Assembly: GCF_022024275.1 (NCBI RefSeq)
Contig: NZ_CP091804.1
Span: forward strand, 3,056,501-3,120,500
Length of the DNA: 64,000 nt
Direction of reading: 5' to 3'
Source: Sphingopyxis sp. BSN-002
GTDB lineage: Bacteria; Pseudomonadota; Alphaproteobacteria; Sphingomonadales; Sphingomonadaceae
The notes below the pieces were generated by a model. The model worked only from the letters and a program-made list of their open reading frames with translations, ran no database searches and was not told where the DNA came from. The position numbers and the translations under genes were made by a program. Positions 19,750 to 28,810 of the stretch are shown in pieces (the first letter of the stretch is position 1; every line of letters starts with the position of its first letter).

Positions 19750-21564
19750 ATGACGAAGAAATTGCTGACGCTGACGCTCGGTATGTCGGGCACCGCCATG
19801 GCCGCCGCGCTGGTCCTGCCTGCGCTCGCGCAGGAATCGCTGCTCCCCGAAGGATTCGGCAATCCGTCCGAGAGCCCGACCCCGAAATCCTCGCCCACGC
19901 CGTCGCCGACTGCGGCGCCCACGCCGTCGCCGTCCTCGTCGGGCTCGTCGCCCGGCGTGCTGCCCCCGTCGGTCGTACCGACGACGACTGCCGCGAGCGA
20001 CGAAGAAGGTGATGATGCGGCCGACGATGAGGAAGAAACCTCGGGCGGCCTGAAATATGACCTGCCGCCGGGCGCGCGCCGCCTGCTGTCGCGCATCGGC
20101 CCGCTGACGCCGGAGACCGGCGGGCTCGCGCCCGACGCGTTCGGTGTGCGCGGGCAATATGCCGCCGCGCTGATGCGCAAGACGAACGGCAATCTGGCGT
20201 CGCGCTGGGGCCAGATACTGCTTCGCCGCGCACTGTCGTCGGCGATCGACACGCCGGACACGATCAACGGCGCCGATCTGGCGGCGGACCGCGCCGGCCT
20301 GTTGCTCCGTATGGGCGAATCGACCGCAGCACGGTCGATCGTCCAGTCGGTCGACTATGACCGGGCAAGTCCGCGGCTCGTCCAGGTCGCGCAGCAGACG
20401 TTCCTGGCGAACGCCGACCCGGCCGGGCTTTGCCCCTATGTGCCGGCAGGTCTTGCGCATGGCGAAGAGCAGTCGTGGCGTCTCTCCGCGGGCATCTGTG
20501 CCGGGCTGTCCGGCGAAGCGGGCCCGGCGGGCTGGGCGATCGGCCGCGTAAGGTCCAGCGGCCGGATCAGCAATTTCGACATCCTGCTCGCCGAACGCGT
20601 GCTGGGCGCGACCGGTGCCGGCCGCCGTTCGACGACGATCGAATGGACCAAGGTCGACAAGCTTACGAGCTGGCGCTTCGGCATGGCGACCGCGACGGCG
20701 ATCGATATTCCCGCCGACCTCCGCAAGACCGAACCGGCCTATATGCGCGGCTGGACCGTCCTTGCGCCGATGACCGACATGGCCGACCGCATCGCGGCGG
20801 CACCCGTTGCGGCGGCGCGCGGCGTGCTGTCGAGCGAAGCCTATGTCTCGTTGCTGAGCGCCGCCTCGGCCGAGGAGGAGCCGCCCGAGGCGCTCGTCGG
20901 CCAGATCGACCGGCTTCGCAACGCTTTCAGCGCGCCGGGCGGCGCCGATCGCTATTCGGCCATGCAGGGCCTGTGGAGCGCGGGAACGGATCGCGTCCAG
21001 CATTATGCGGCCATGGTCGCGACCGCGCGCGCCGCGGCGGGACTGCCGACGAATACCGACGTGGGCAACGATCCGTGGCAGCTTCTCGGGTCGATGATGG
21101 CGGCCGGCTTCGACAATAATGCCATGGCCTGGGCGCCGAAGATCAGCGTCGGCAGCCGCGCATGGGGCGTGCTGGCGGTGGGCTCGCCGCGTCCGCTGAA
21201 CGGCGTGAGCGCCGGCAATATCGGCAGCTTCTCGGGAAGCGACGACAGCGACCAGTATCTGCGCTCGAAATTCCTGGTGGCCGGCCTCGCGGGGCTTGGA
21301 CGGCTCGATCAGTCGCAGGCGGCATCGGCGGCGAGCGATCTCGACCTCAATCTCGGCAAGCAGACGCGCTGGACCCGCGCGATCGACGATGCCGCGGCGC
21401 GGGGCGAACCCGGCATGGTGGCCTTGCTGGCAGCGACGGGGATGCAGGGCGAATGGTCCGACCTGCCGCCCTATCACCTCTATCATATCGTCCGCGCACT
21501 GCGGCAGGTCGGGCTCGGATCCGAAGCGCGGATGATCGCTGCCGAAGCGCTGGTGCGTGTCTGA
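19750..21564 (+). CDS. Exported protein of unknown function with Pro/Ser/Thr and acidic linker
   Basis: I do not recognise a family. 604 residues with a signal peptide (MTKKLLTLTLGMSGTAMAAA, cut after LALA/Q near residue 28). A low-complexity Pro-Ser-Thr linker (about 37-70) and an acidic run (DEEGDDAADDEEE, about 78-92) follow. The rest (100-604) is Ala-rich and helical, suggestive of tandem helical repeats. The ATG at 19750 is chosen because it starts the signal peptide directly. It precedes xerD by 20 bp and may be co-transcribed. It is probably a periplasmic or envelope protein. Confidence 0.6.
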   Translation: MTKKLLTLTLGMSGTAMAAALVLPALAQESLLPEGFGNPSESPTPKSSPTPSPTAAPTPSPSSSGSSPGVLPPSVVPTTTAASDEEGDDAADDEEETSGGLKYDLPPGARRLLSRIGPLTPETGGLAPDAFGVRGQYAAALMRKTNGNLASRWGQILLRRALSSAIDTPDTINGADLAADRAGLLLRMGESTAARSIVQSVDYDRASPRLVQVAQQTFLANADPAGLCPYVPAGLAHGEEQSWRLSAGICAGLSGEAGPAGWAIGRVRSSGRISNFDILLAERVLGATGAGRRSTTIEWTKVDKLTSWRFGMATATAIDIPADLRKTEPAYMRGWTVLAPMTDMADRIAAAPVAAARGVLSSEAYVSLLSAASAEEEPPEALVGQIDRLRNAFSAPGGADRYSAMQGLWSAGTDRVQHYAAMVATARAAAGLPTNTDVGNDPWQLLGSMMAAGFDNNAMAWAPKISVGSRAWGVLAVGSPRPLNGVSAGNIGSFSGSDDSDQYLRSKFLVAGLAGLGRLDQSQAASAASDLDLNLGKQTRWTRAIDDAAARGEPGMVALLAATGMQGEWSDLPPYHLYHIVRALRQVGLGSEARMIAAEALVRV

Positions 21565-21584
21565 CGTTCAGGATTTGTCAGGCC

Positions 21585-22496
21585 ATGCCTGATGGAAGCC
21601 TGATCGACCGCTTCCTCGAGATGATGGCTGCCGAGCGCGGCGCATCGCGCAACACGCTGGCCGCTTACCGCCGTGATCTGGAGCAGGCTGCGGAGTTGAT
21701 CCACGGGTCGCTGGGCAACGCCCAAGCTGACGATTTGCGCAAATTGATGGCTGATTATCAATCGCTTGCGGCAAGCAGTGCAGCGCGCAAGCTGTCGGCT
21801 TTGCGGCAATTCTTTGCGTTTCTGCTCGACGAGGGCGACCGGACCGACAACCCCGCGCTCGATATCGCGCGGCCTGCGACGCGGCGGCCGCTGCCGCGGA
21901 TCCTGACGCACGATCATGTCGAAACGCTGTTTGCGCAGGCGAGCGAGGAGGCCGCGGGCGAAACCCCGCCGGCCAATGCCGTGCGAATGCTGTTGCTGCT
22001 CGAACTGTTATACGGCTCCGGCCTGCGAGCGAGCGAGCTCGTGTCGCTTCCGCGCCGGGCGGTCACGGGCGGGCGCGAGTTTCTGATCATTCGCGGCAAG
22101 GGAGACAAGGAACGGCTCGTTCCGCTCTCCGAGCGCGCGCGCGAAGCGGTCGACCGATGGTTGCCACTGCTCGCCGACGGTTCGCCGTGGCTCTTTCCCT
22201 CGGGCAAGGCGCATCTCTCGCGCGTTCGCCTGTTCCAGCTCCTGCGCGAGCTTGCGGCGCGCGCGGGGATCGACCCGGCGGCGATCAGTCCGCACGTCCT
22301 GCGCCACGCGTTCGCGACGCATCTGCTCGAAGGCGGCGCGGACCTTCGCGCGCTGCAACTGATGCTCGGCCATGCCGACATCGCGACGACGGAAATTTAC
22401 ACGCATGTCGATAGCCGCCGCCTCGTCGAGCTGGTCAACAAGCGGCATCCGCTGGCGCGCATCGACGACGTTGACCTTGCGACATCATCGTCCTAG
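21585..22496 (+). CDS. xerD: Tyrosine recombinase XerD
   Basis: A 303-residue site-specific recombinase that, with XerC, resolves chromosome dimers at dif. N-terminal SAM-like DNA-binding domain (about 5-90) and C-terminal catalytic domain. The catalytic set is complete: Arg148 (GSGLRASEL), Lys172 (GKGDKER), His237 and Arg240 (HVLRHAF), His263 (GHADIATTE) and nucleophile Tyr272 (IYTHV). It is followed 9 bp later by accA. No dif-like site was recognised nearby. XerD is preferred to XerC from the accA linkage and overall sequence, but this is an inference. Confidence 0.9.
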   Translation: MPDGSLIDRFLEMMAAERGASRNTLAAYRRDLEQAAELIHGSLGNAQADDLRKLMADYQSLAASSAARKLSALRQFFAFLLDEGDRTDNPALDIARPATRRPLPRILTHDHVETLFAQASEEAAGETPPANAVRMLLLLELLYGSGLRASELVSLPRRAVTGGREFLIIRGKGDKERLVPLSERAREAVDRWLPLLADGSPWLFPSGKAHLSRVRLFQLLRELAARAGIDPAAISPHVLRHAFATHLLEGGADLRALQLMLGHADIATTEIYTHVDSRRLVELVNKRHPLARIDDVDLATSSS

Positions 22497-22505
22497 CGAC
22501 TGCGC

Positions 22506-23453
<948 letters not shown>

Positions 23454-23581
23454 CCCCGGAACCCGATCCGCCTTTATCGCGTTCAAAATCCACAGCATCG
23501 CAAGCCGTCGTTCAGGCACGGCTTGCCAGATCGCGTCCGGGGGTTAACCCTGCGACCGGAAAAAGTGGGAGGCGCATTCAG

Positions 23582-25075
23582 ATGACGCAAAGAACGGGGA
23601 CCAGGCTGGCGATCATGCTGGCCGCGAGTATGGCTCTTTCGGGAGTCGCCGACGCGCAGCTCAAGGCGATCCGGACCCAGACCAATATCACGCCGGCCGA
23701 GCGCAAGCAGGGCGACGAGGCACATCCGCAGTTGCTGCAGGAATTCGGCGGTGCCTATGCGGGGCAGCAGGCGGCCTATGTAAACCGCATCGGCCAGAAT
23801 ATTGCGGTCCAGTCGGGATTGTCGCGCAGCCCCAGCGATTTCACCGTGACCTTGCTCAACTCGCCGGTGAACAACGCGTTCGCGATCCCCGGCGGCTATG
23901 TCTATGTCACACGCCAGTTGATGGCGCTGATGAACGACGAGGCCGAGCTGGCCGGCGTTCTGGGCCACGAAGTCGGCCACGTCGCGGCGCAGCACAGCAA
24001 GAAGCGCCAGTCCGCCGCAACGCGCAATACGATCCTGGGCGTCCTCGGCGCGGTGATCGGCGGCGCGATCGGCGACAATGGCGGACTGCTCGGCGGTCTT
24101 GGCGGCCTGCTCCAGAACAATGCGATGAAGGCGGCGCAGCTCGCGACCCTGGGATTTTCGCGCAGTCAGGAACTCGAAGCCGACCAGCTCGGCGTCCAGT
24201 ATCTGAAAAAGGCGGGTTACGATCCGCTCGCGCTGTCGACGATGCTCGCCAGCCTTGCCAACCAGACCAATCTGGAGGCCCGCGTGTCGGGTGGCGACGC
24301 GCGCGCCATCCCCGAATGGGCGAGCACGCACCCCGATCCCGCGTCGCGCGTGAAAAATGCCCAGTCGCTCGCCGCGAAGGTCGGCGTCGGCGGCGTGCGC
24401 AACGCCGATGCGTTCCTCGCCTCGGTCGACGGCGTGCTCTATGGCGACGATCCGGCGCAGGGCGTGGTCGAGGGGCAGGAGTTTCTCCACCCCGACCTTC
24501 GCCTGAAATTCGCGGTGCCGAACGGCTACGGGATGCAGAATGGCGCGACCGCGGTGCTGGTGAGCGGCAACGGCGGGCAGGCGCAGTTCACGACCGCGGC
24601 CTATAATGGCGATATGAACGCCTATATCGCCGCGGCTTTCAAGGCGATTGCCGGCAACGCGCAGCTTAGCCCGGGCAGTATTCAGCGCACGACGGTGAAC
24701 GGCATTCCCGCCTATTATTCGACGGCGCGCGCGAATACCCAGTCGGGTCAGGTCGATGTTACCGTCTTTGCCTATGAGTTTTCAAAGGGCAGCGCGTTCC
24801 ACTTCGTTGCCCTGACGCAGGCGGGCGGCGGAAACGTGTTCAACACGATGTTCAACAGCGTACGGCGACTGAGTGCGGCCGAAGCGGCGGCGATCAAGCC
24901 GCGGCGGATCGACGTCGTGACGGTCGGACGCGGCGATACGGTCGCAACGCTGGCGCGGCGCATGGCGTACAGCAATTTCCAGACCGAGCGGTTTCAGGTG
25001 CTCAACCGGCTGACCGCGTCGAGCCGGCTGACCCCGGGACAGAAGGTCAAGATCGTCGTATACGCGGCGCGATAG
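23582..25075 (+). CDS. Exported M48 metalloprotease with C-terminal LysM-like domain
   Basis: A 497-residue periplasmic zinc protease of the M48 family (BepA/YfgC-like), which checks outer-membrane protein assembly. Signal peptide to about residue 25 (GVADAQ). The zinc site is H129-E-V-G-H133 with Glu197 in the SRSQELEAD motif. A Gly-rich loop (about 153-178) sits inside the catalytic domain. Residues about 445-497 (VVTVGRGDTVATLARRM... LTPGQKVKIV) look like LysM, suggesting peptidoglycan attachment. The ATG at 23582 is preceded by GGGAGG. Ends at a strong terminator. Confidence 0.88.
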   Translation: MTQRTGTRLAIMLAASMALSGVADAQLKAIRTQTNITPAERKQGDEAHPQLLQEFGGAYAGQQAAYVNRIGQNIAVQSGLSRSPSDFTVTLLNSPVNNAFAIPGGYVYVTRQLMALMNDEAELAGVLGHEVGHVAAQHSKKRQSAATRNTILGVLGAVIGGAIGDNGGLLGGLGGLLQNNAMKAAQLATLGFSRSQELEADQLGVQYLKKAGYDPLALSTMLASLANQTNLEARVSGGDARAIPEWASTHPDPASRVKNAQSLAAKVGVGGVRNADAFLASVDGVLYGDDPAQGVVEGQEFLHPDLRLKFAVPNGYGMQNGATAVLVSGNGGQAQFTTAAYNGDMNAYIAAAFKAIAGNAQLSPGSIQRTTVNGIPAYYSTARANTQSGQVDVTVFAYEFSKGSAFHFVALTQAGGGNVFNTMFNSVRRLSAAEAAAIKPRRIDVVTVGRGDTVATLARRMAYSNFQTERFQVLNRLTASSRLTPGQKVKIVVYAAR

Positions 25076-25103
25076 CGGCGGCGCGCGGCCCGAAGGCAAA
25101 AAG

Positions 25104-25140
25104 AAAGGGCGGTGGAGTGATCCACCGCCCTTTCGATTTT
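25104..25140. terminator. Bidirectional-looking terminator between M48 protease and Flp pilin
   Basis: A 13-bp perfect stem (25104-25116 and 25121-25133) with a GTGA loop. It is flanked by A-rich sequence on the left and ...TTTCGATTTT on the right, so it can end transcripts from both the M48 gene (+) and the pilin gene (-). Confidence 0.85.
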
Positions 25141-25180
25141 CAGCCAGCTCGCGTTGGCGAGCCCGACCGGTGCGCAGTGA

Positions 25181-25345
25181 TTACTGCTGCAGGCCGGTGT
25201 TGACGTCCTTGAAGGTCGTGCTGACGCTCTTACCAACGGCGGTCATGGCCGAGATGCCGGCGACGGCGATGAGAGCGGCAATCAGGCCGTATTCGATGGC
25301 GGTCGCAGCCTTGGTGTTGCGAACGAACTTTTTGATGAACTTCAT
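25181..25345 (-). CDS. Flp-family type IVb pilin
   Basis: A 54-residue Flp pilin subunit of tight-adherence pili. The N-terminus MKFIKKFVRNTKAATAIEYG is followed by a single hydrophobic helix (LIAALIAVAGISAM). The prepilin peptidase site precedes the Glu-Tyr pair (AIEYG). The ATG at 25345 has AGGAGA six bases upstream; an upstream Met at 25366 lacks one. No tad/cpa assembly genes are in the window, so export machinery must lie elsewhere. Confidence 0.88.
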   Translation of the reverse strand: MKFIKKFVRNTKAATAIEYGLIAALIAVAGISAMTAVGKSVSTTFKDVNTGLQQ

Positions 25346-25482
25346 GTCTGGTCTCCTGACAATCACTTACCCTGTTGACGGTCTGGTCGTGGTCAACAAT
25401 TGCAAGTTAGGGCCAATTGGTTTTGAAAATCTTAATGGCGGCGCTTGCGTTTTCGGGATTTTCGAGTCCCGAAACAGGACGC

Positions 25483-25662
25483 TTAAGGTCCGCCCATCGC
25501 GGCCGTCGATGTATCCGACACCGTCGTCCACATCTTGATGGTCGACGTGCCCACGGCGGAGATCGCAACGATTGCCGTGAGAAATACAAGGGCCAGGATC
25601 AGCCCGTACTCGACAGCTGTAGCGGCCCTGGTCGACCGCAGCAGCTTATGAAACTTGTTCAT
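25483..25662 (-). CDS. Second Flp-family type IVb pilin
   Basis: A 59-residue Flp-like pilin starting MNKFHKLLRSTRAATAVEYG, with one hydrophobic segment (LILALVFLTAIVAISAV) and a Thr/Ser-rich C-terminus. It shares the AATAxEYG processing region with the pilin just downstream but differs beyond it, so this is an old duplication. A GGGGCGG stretch lies eight bases before the ATG. Separated by 137 bp from the next pilin, so it may be separately transcribed. Confidence 0.85.
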   Translation of the reverse strand: MNKFHKLLRSTRAATAVEYGLILALVFLTAIVAISAVGTSTIKMWTTVSDTSTAAMGGP

Positions 25663-25728
25663 TGTTCCGCCCCTAACTGAAGTTATAGTTCCCGAGGCTT
25701 GCGAGGGTCGCACAGGAAGGTTAACAAT

Positions 25729-26157
25729 TTGTCCGTGTCGGGGGCTGTAATCGCCGCAAAAACTACACTTTCGGTCGTCGCGGCGGCATTGGTCGATCGC
25801 GATGGCCGGCTGCTCGTGCAGCAGCGGCCGGAAGGCAAGCCGATGGCCGGCCTCTGGGAATTTCCGGGCGGCAAGATCGAGCCCGGCGAGACGCCCGAAC
25901 AGGCCCTTATCCGCGAACTGGCAGAGGAACTGGCGATCGACGTCGATCATAGCTGTCTCGCGCCGGCCTGTTTCGCGAGCGATACGCTGGGCGACAAGCA
26001 TTTGCTGCTTCTGCTTTTCGTCTGTCGCAAATGGAAAGGCGTGCCCGTGGCGCAGCATGCAAGCGCGCTGCGCTGGGTGCGGCCGGTCGAGTTGCACGGC
26101 CTTCCCATGCCGCCTGCCGATGAACCGCTGATCGGCCTGCTGGAAGCGCTGGTCTAG
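25729..26157 (+). CDS. mutT: MutT-like Nudix hydrolase (8-oxo-dGTP diphosphatase)
   Basis: A 142-residue Nudix protein that probably removes 8-oxo-dGTP from the nucleotide pool. The Nudix box is GGKIEPGETPEQALIRELAEEL (in two parts: GGKIEPGETPEQ and ALIRELAEELAI), with Ala in place of the usual Gly near its end. The conserved LWEFPGGK and the late ALRWVRP segment fit MutT. No ATG is available. I choose the TTG at 25729, eight bases after AGGAAGG; a GTG at 25735 is the alternative. Its stop shares a CTAG with the convergent methyltransferase. Confidence 0.85.
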   Translation: MSVSGAVIAAKTTLSVVAAALVDRDGRLLVQQRPEGKPMAGLWEFPGGKIEPGETPEQALIRELAEELAIDVDHSCLAPACFASDTLGDKHLLLLLFVCRKWKGVPVAQHASALRWVRPVELHGLPMPPADEPLIGLLEALV

Positions 26158-27002
26158 GTTTTCGGTTTCAGCGCCTCGGCGAGCGAGGCCATCCCGCTGC
26201 CGCGTCTTGCCGGCTGCGGCTGATCGGGGTGCGGCGCCCAGCCGCTGAAATGCACGATCCGGAAAATTTCGGCGACGCGGCCGTCGGGGTCGGCCTGCGC
26301 CGCGAAGGCCGCAGCGATTCGGGCCGCCTCCTCGCGGGTCAGCGGCGGCGGGGCGGGGGCAAGCTGCGACGACAACCCCGCGGCACGCAGATCGCGAACG
26401 AGTGCGAACCAGTCGCCGTAGCGAACGGTCAGGGCATCGACATCGACCACCGGCAGGGCGAACCCCGTGCGCTGGAGCAGGTTGCCGATCGCCGACAGGT
26501 CGATCTGCGGATGGAGGCGCGCGACCGTGCGGACCCCGTCGGTCATCACGGCCCGGCGCTGCCGGGCAAGGCTGCCGTCACCGACGAACGCGCCGAGCAG
26601 CAATCCGTCGGGCGCGAGCAGCGCGCGCATCCGGACCAGCGCGCCGGGGACGTCGTTGACCGCTTCCAGCCCGCCCGGCCACACGATCAGGTCGAAACTG
26701 CCGGGCGGCAGGTCGATGCTGTCGGCCTCCCCGCAGAGCGCGCCGGTCGAGGCGGCGAGACGCGGACCCGCCTCGAACAGGGTGAGCCGGGTCCCGGTCG
26801 CGCGGAGATGAGCGGTCAGTGCCGGATCATGAGCGCCGATCAGCAGGATGTGTCTGAAGTCGCGCGTAACCATCGACAGGCGATCGAGCAGCGTCTCGGC
26901 GATCAGCGGCGCAAGGAAATTGGCGTCGGCCGGAAGGCCTGCCATGCGATCGCGCTGTGCCGCGTGGCGGGCGGGAGAAAAGAGGGGCGGGGAGGACGAC
27001 AT
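26154..27002 (-). CDS. SAM-dependent methyltransferase (NDUFAF5/BioC-like)
   Basis: A 282-residue class I methyltransferase-like protein. Residues about 50-150 show the Rossmann order: HILLIGAHDPAL (a degenerate motif I, lacking GxGxG), LTLFEAGPRLA, FDLIVWPGGLEAVNDVPGAL and LLAPDGLLLGAFVGDGSL. The overall pattern and the C-terminal PRRGSGMASLAEAL-like tail recall alphaproteobacterial proteins related to NDUFAF5 and BioC. The weak motif I makes catalysis uncertain. Divergent from comF with 44 bp between. Confidence 0.75.
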   Translation of the reverse strand: MSSSPPLFSPARHAAQRDRMAGLPADANFLAPLIAETLLDRLSMVTRDFRHILLIGAHDPALTAHLRATGTRLTLFEAGPRLAASTGALCGEADSIDLPPGSFDLIVWPGGLEAVNDVPGALVRMRALLAPDGLLLGAFVGDGSLARQRRAVMTDGVRTVARLHPQIDLSAIGNLLQRTGFALPVVDVDALTVRYGDWFALVRDLRAAGLSSQLAPAPPPLTREEAARIAAAFAAQADPDGRVAEIFRIVHFSGWAPHPDQPQPARRGSGMASLAEALKPKT

Positions 27003-27046
27003 GCACGCGCTTGTGCCGCCCCGCGCGATGCTTCACAAGTGTCCGC

Positions 27047-27907
27047 ATGAGCGCGGCAATCGGGGACGCCGGAATCGACGCGCCGGGTGCGGTCGGCCAC
27101 GGCTTCATTCACCCCGTACGCCGGATCGGACGCGCCATCGTCGATTATGCGTTGCCGCCGCGGTGTCCGGGCTGTGGTGCGATCGTCGGCGAGGACCGGC
27201 AATTCTGTCTCGGTTGCTGGTCGTCGCTCCATTTCCTCGACGGCCCGGCCTGTGCGCAATGCTCGATCCCGCTGCCGACGGCTTTGCCCGGCGCGCCGGT
27301 CCGTTGCGGCGCCTGCCTCGCGTCGGCGCCGCCGTTCGAGGGGGCGCCGTCCGCCGTCGCCTATGGCGCAGTTGCGCGCACCGTCGCGCTGCGGCTGAAA
27401 TATGGACGGCGGACGGGACATGCGCGGTTGATGGCACAATTGATGGCGCGCCCGCTGGCCGCGCTCGGCCGAGGCGACGAGATGCTCCTGATCCCGGTTC
27501 CGCTCCATCGCTGGCGGCTCTGGTCGCGCGGCTTCAACCAGGCGGCGCTCGTCGCCGACGCGCTGACCGAGCTTACGGGCACGCCGCACGACCATCGCCT
27601 TCTCGTCCGGAACAAGGCGACTGCGGCGCTGCGCGGCAAGGGGCGGCGCGAGCGCGAACGGATCGTTGCGGGAGCCTTCGCACTGGCGCAGGATGCGAGG
27701 CCGCGCGCCGAGGGCCGGCATCTGGTGCTGATCGACGACGTCCATGCCAGCGGCGCGACGCTCCGCGCGGCGGCACGGGCGCTGAAGCACAGCGGCGCGG
27801 CGCGGGTGTCGGCGCTGGCGTGGGCCCGTGTGGTTCCCGATGCGCTGATGACGGGCAACATATTTGACTTTGCGGACGTTGATTCCGATATGACGATCAA
27901 AGGATGA
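27047..27907 (+). CDS. comF: ComF family protein (phosphoribosyltransferase-like)
   Basis: A 286-residue ComF-like protein. The N-terminus carries zinc-binding CxxC pairs (CPGCG, CLGC, CAQC, CGAC; residues about 40-95). The C-terminal half is a type I phosphoribosyltransferase fold with VLIDDVHASGATLRAA (about 228-243) and the ComF motif SRGFNQAALVADAL. Homologues support DNA uptake or processing. ATG at 27047. Likely leads an operon with the glutaredoxin and DUF1178 genes. Confidence 0.88.
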   Translation: MSAAIGDAGIDAPGAVGHGFIHPVRRIGRAIVDYALPPRCPGCGAIVGEDRQFCLGCWSSLHFLDGPACAQCSIPLPTALPGAPVRCGACLASAPPFEGAPSAVAYGAVARTVALRLKYGRRTGHARLMAQLMARPLAALGRGDEMLLIPVPLHRWRLWSRGFNQAALVADALTELTGTPHDHRLLVRNKATAALRGKGRRERERIVAGAFALAQDARPRAEGRHLVLIDDVHASGATLRAAARALKHSGAARVSALAWARVVPDALMTGNIFDFADVDSDMTIKG

Positions 27908-27919
27908 CAGGATAGCCGC

Positions 27920-28180
27920 ATGGCAAAGATCGAAATCTATACCAAGGCCTTCTGCGGCTATTGCGCGCGCGCGAAGGCGCTGCTCGATCGCAAGGGCGCC
28001 GATTATCAGGAACTCGACGTGACAATGGACCGCGCCGGGTTCGAGGCGATGGTCGAACGTTCGAACGGCGGCCGCACCGTGCCGCAGATATTCATCGACG
28101 GAAAGCATGTCGGCGGGAGCGACGACCTGGCCGCGCTCGAGGCGAAGGGCCAGCTCGATCCGCTGCTCGGAGCGGGCTGA
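27920..28180 (+). CDS. grxC: Glutaredoxin 3
   Basis: An 86-residue dithiol glutaredoxin with the CGYC active site (FCGYCARAKALL), the cis-Pro loop TVPQIFIDGKHVGG and the GSDDLAALEAKG helix. Reduces disulfides with glutathione in the cytoplasm. Lies 12 bp after comF and 3 bp before the DUF1178 gene. Confidence 0.93.
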   Translation: MAKIEIYTKAFCGYCARAKALLDRKGADYQELDVTMDRAGFEAMVERSNGGRTVPQIFIDGKHVGGSDDLAALEAKGQLDPLLGAG

Positions 28181-28183
28181 AAC

Positions 28184-28648
28184 TTGATCGTTTTCGACCT
28201 CAGTTGCACCGGCGCCCACCGGTTCGAGGCGTGGTTCGCGAGCAGCGAGAGCTTTGCCGACCAGCAGGCGCGCGGGCTGATCGCATGCCCCGTCTGCGGG
28301 GATGTCGATGTAAGGAAGGCCGTGATGGCGCCGCGTGTCGGCGCAAAGTCGAACCAGATCGCCAGCGCTCCGGCGTCGCCGCCTGTGGACACCCACGGCG
28401 AGCCGGGTCCGGAACTGATGCGCAAGGTGCTTGCGGAGATAGCGGCAAAACAGGCCGAGATGCTTCCGCAATCGCGCTGGGTCGGGCGCGATTTCGCCGA
28501 TGCCGCGCGCGCCATGCACGAAGGCCGGGCGGCCGAGGACCTGATTCACGGTCAGACTTCGCCCGAGGAGGCGCAGGCGCTGCGCGACGACGGGATTGCG
28601 GCCATGCCGCTTCTCGTTCCGATCGTTCCGCCCGAGGCCGCGAACTGA
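28184..28648 (+). CDS. DUF1178 family protein
   Basis: A 154-residue cytoplasmic DUF1178 protein starting MIVFDLSCTGAHRFEAWF, with a CPVCGD metal-binding-like pair near residue 36 and the SRWVGRDFADAARAMHEGRA segment. The start codon is TTG at 28184, three bases after the glutaredoxin stop; no ATG fits the conserved N-terminus. The grx-DUF1178 pairing is common in alphaproteobacteria. Function is unknown. Confidence 0.85.
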   Translation: MIVFDLSCTGAHRFEAWFASSESFADQQARGLIACPVCGDVDVRKAVMAPRVGAKSNQIASAPASPPVDTHGEPGPELMRKVLAEIAAKQAEMLPQSRWVGRDFADAARAMHEGRAAEDLIHGQTSPEEAQALRDDGIAAMPLLVPIVPPEAAN

Positions 28649-28688
28649 TTGACCTGTCGCATACCCGCCCGCTACACGGACCCCGGCT

Positions 28689-28765
28689 GCACCCGTAGCT
28701 CAGCAGGATAGAGCATCAGATTCCTAATCTGGGGGCCACAGGTTCGAATCCTGTCGGGTGCACCA
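28689..28765 (+). tRNA. tRNA-Arg (anticodon CCT)
   Basis: 77 bases with a complete cloverleaf: acceptor GCACCCG/CGGGTGC, D arm GCTC...GAGC, anticodon stem TCAGA/TCTGG around loop TTCCTAA (anticodon CCT, reading AGG), T arm ACAGG-TTCGAAT-CCTGT and an encoded CCA end. Lies downstream of the DUF1178 gene on the same strand. No integrase or attachment repeat adjoins it. Confidence 0.97.
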
Positions 28766-28810
28766 TGATGTCCCGGTTGCGGCGCGCTCCGGGGGCGGCT
28801 AGCCAAAGGC

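Noticed and set aside
28689..28765. tRNA-Arg gene as an integration site for a genomic island
   Set aside because: No integrase, no repeat of the tRNA 3' end and no composition change were seen in the following 5 kb.
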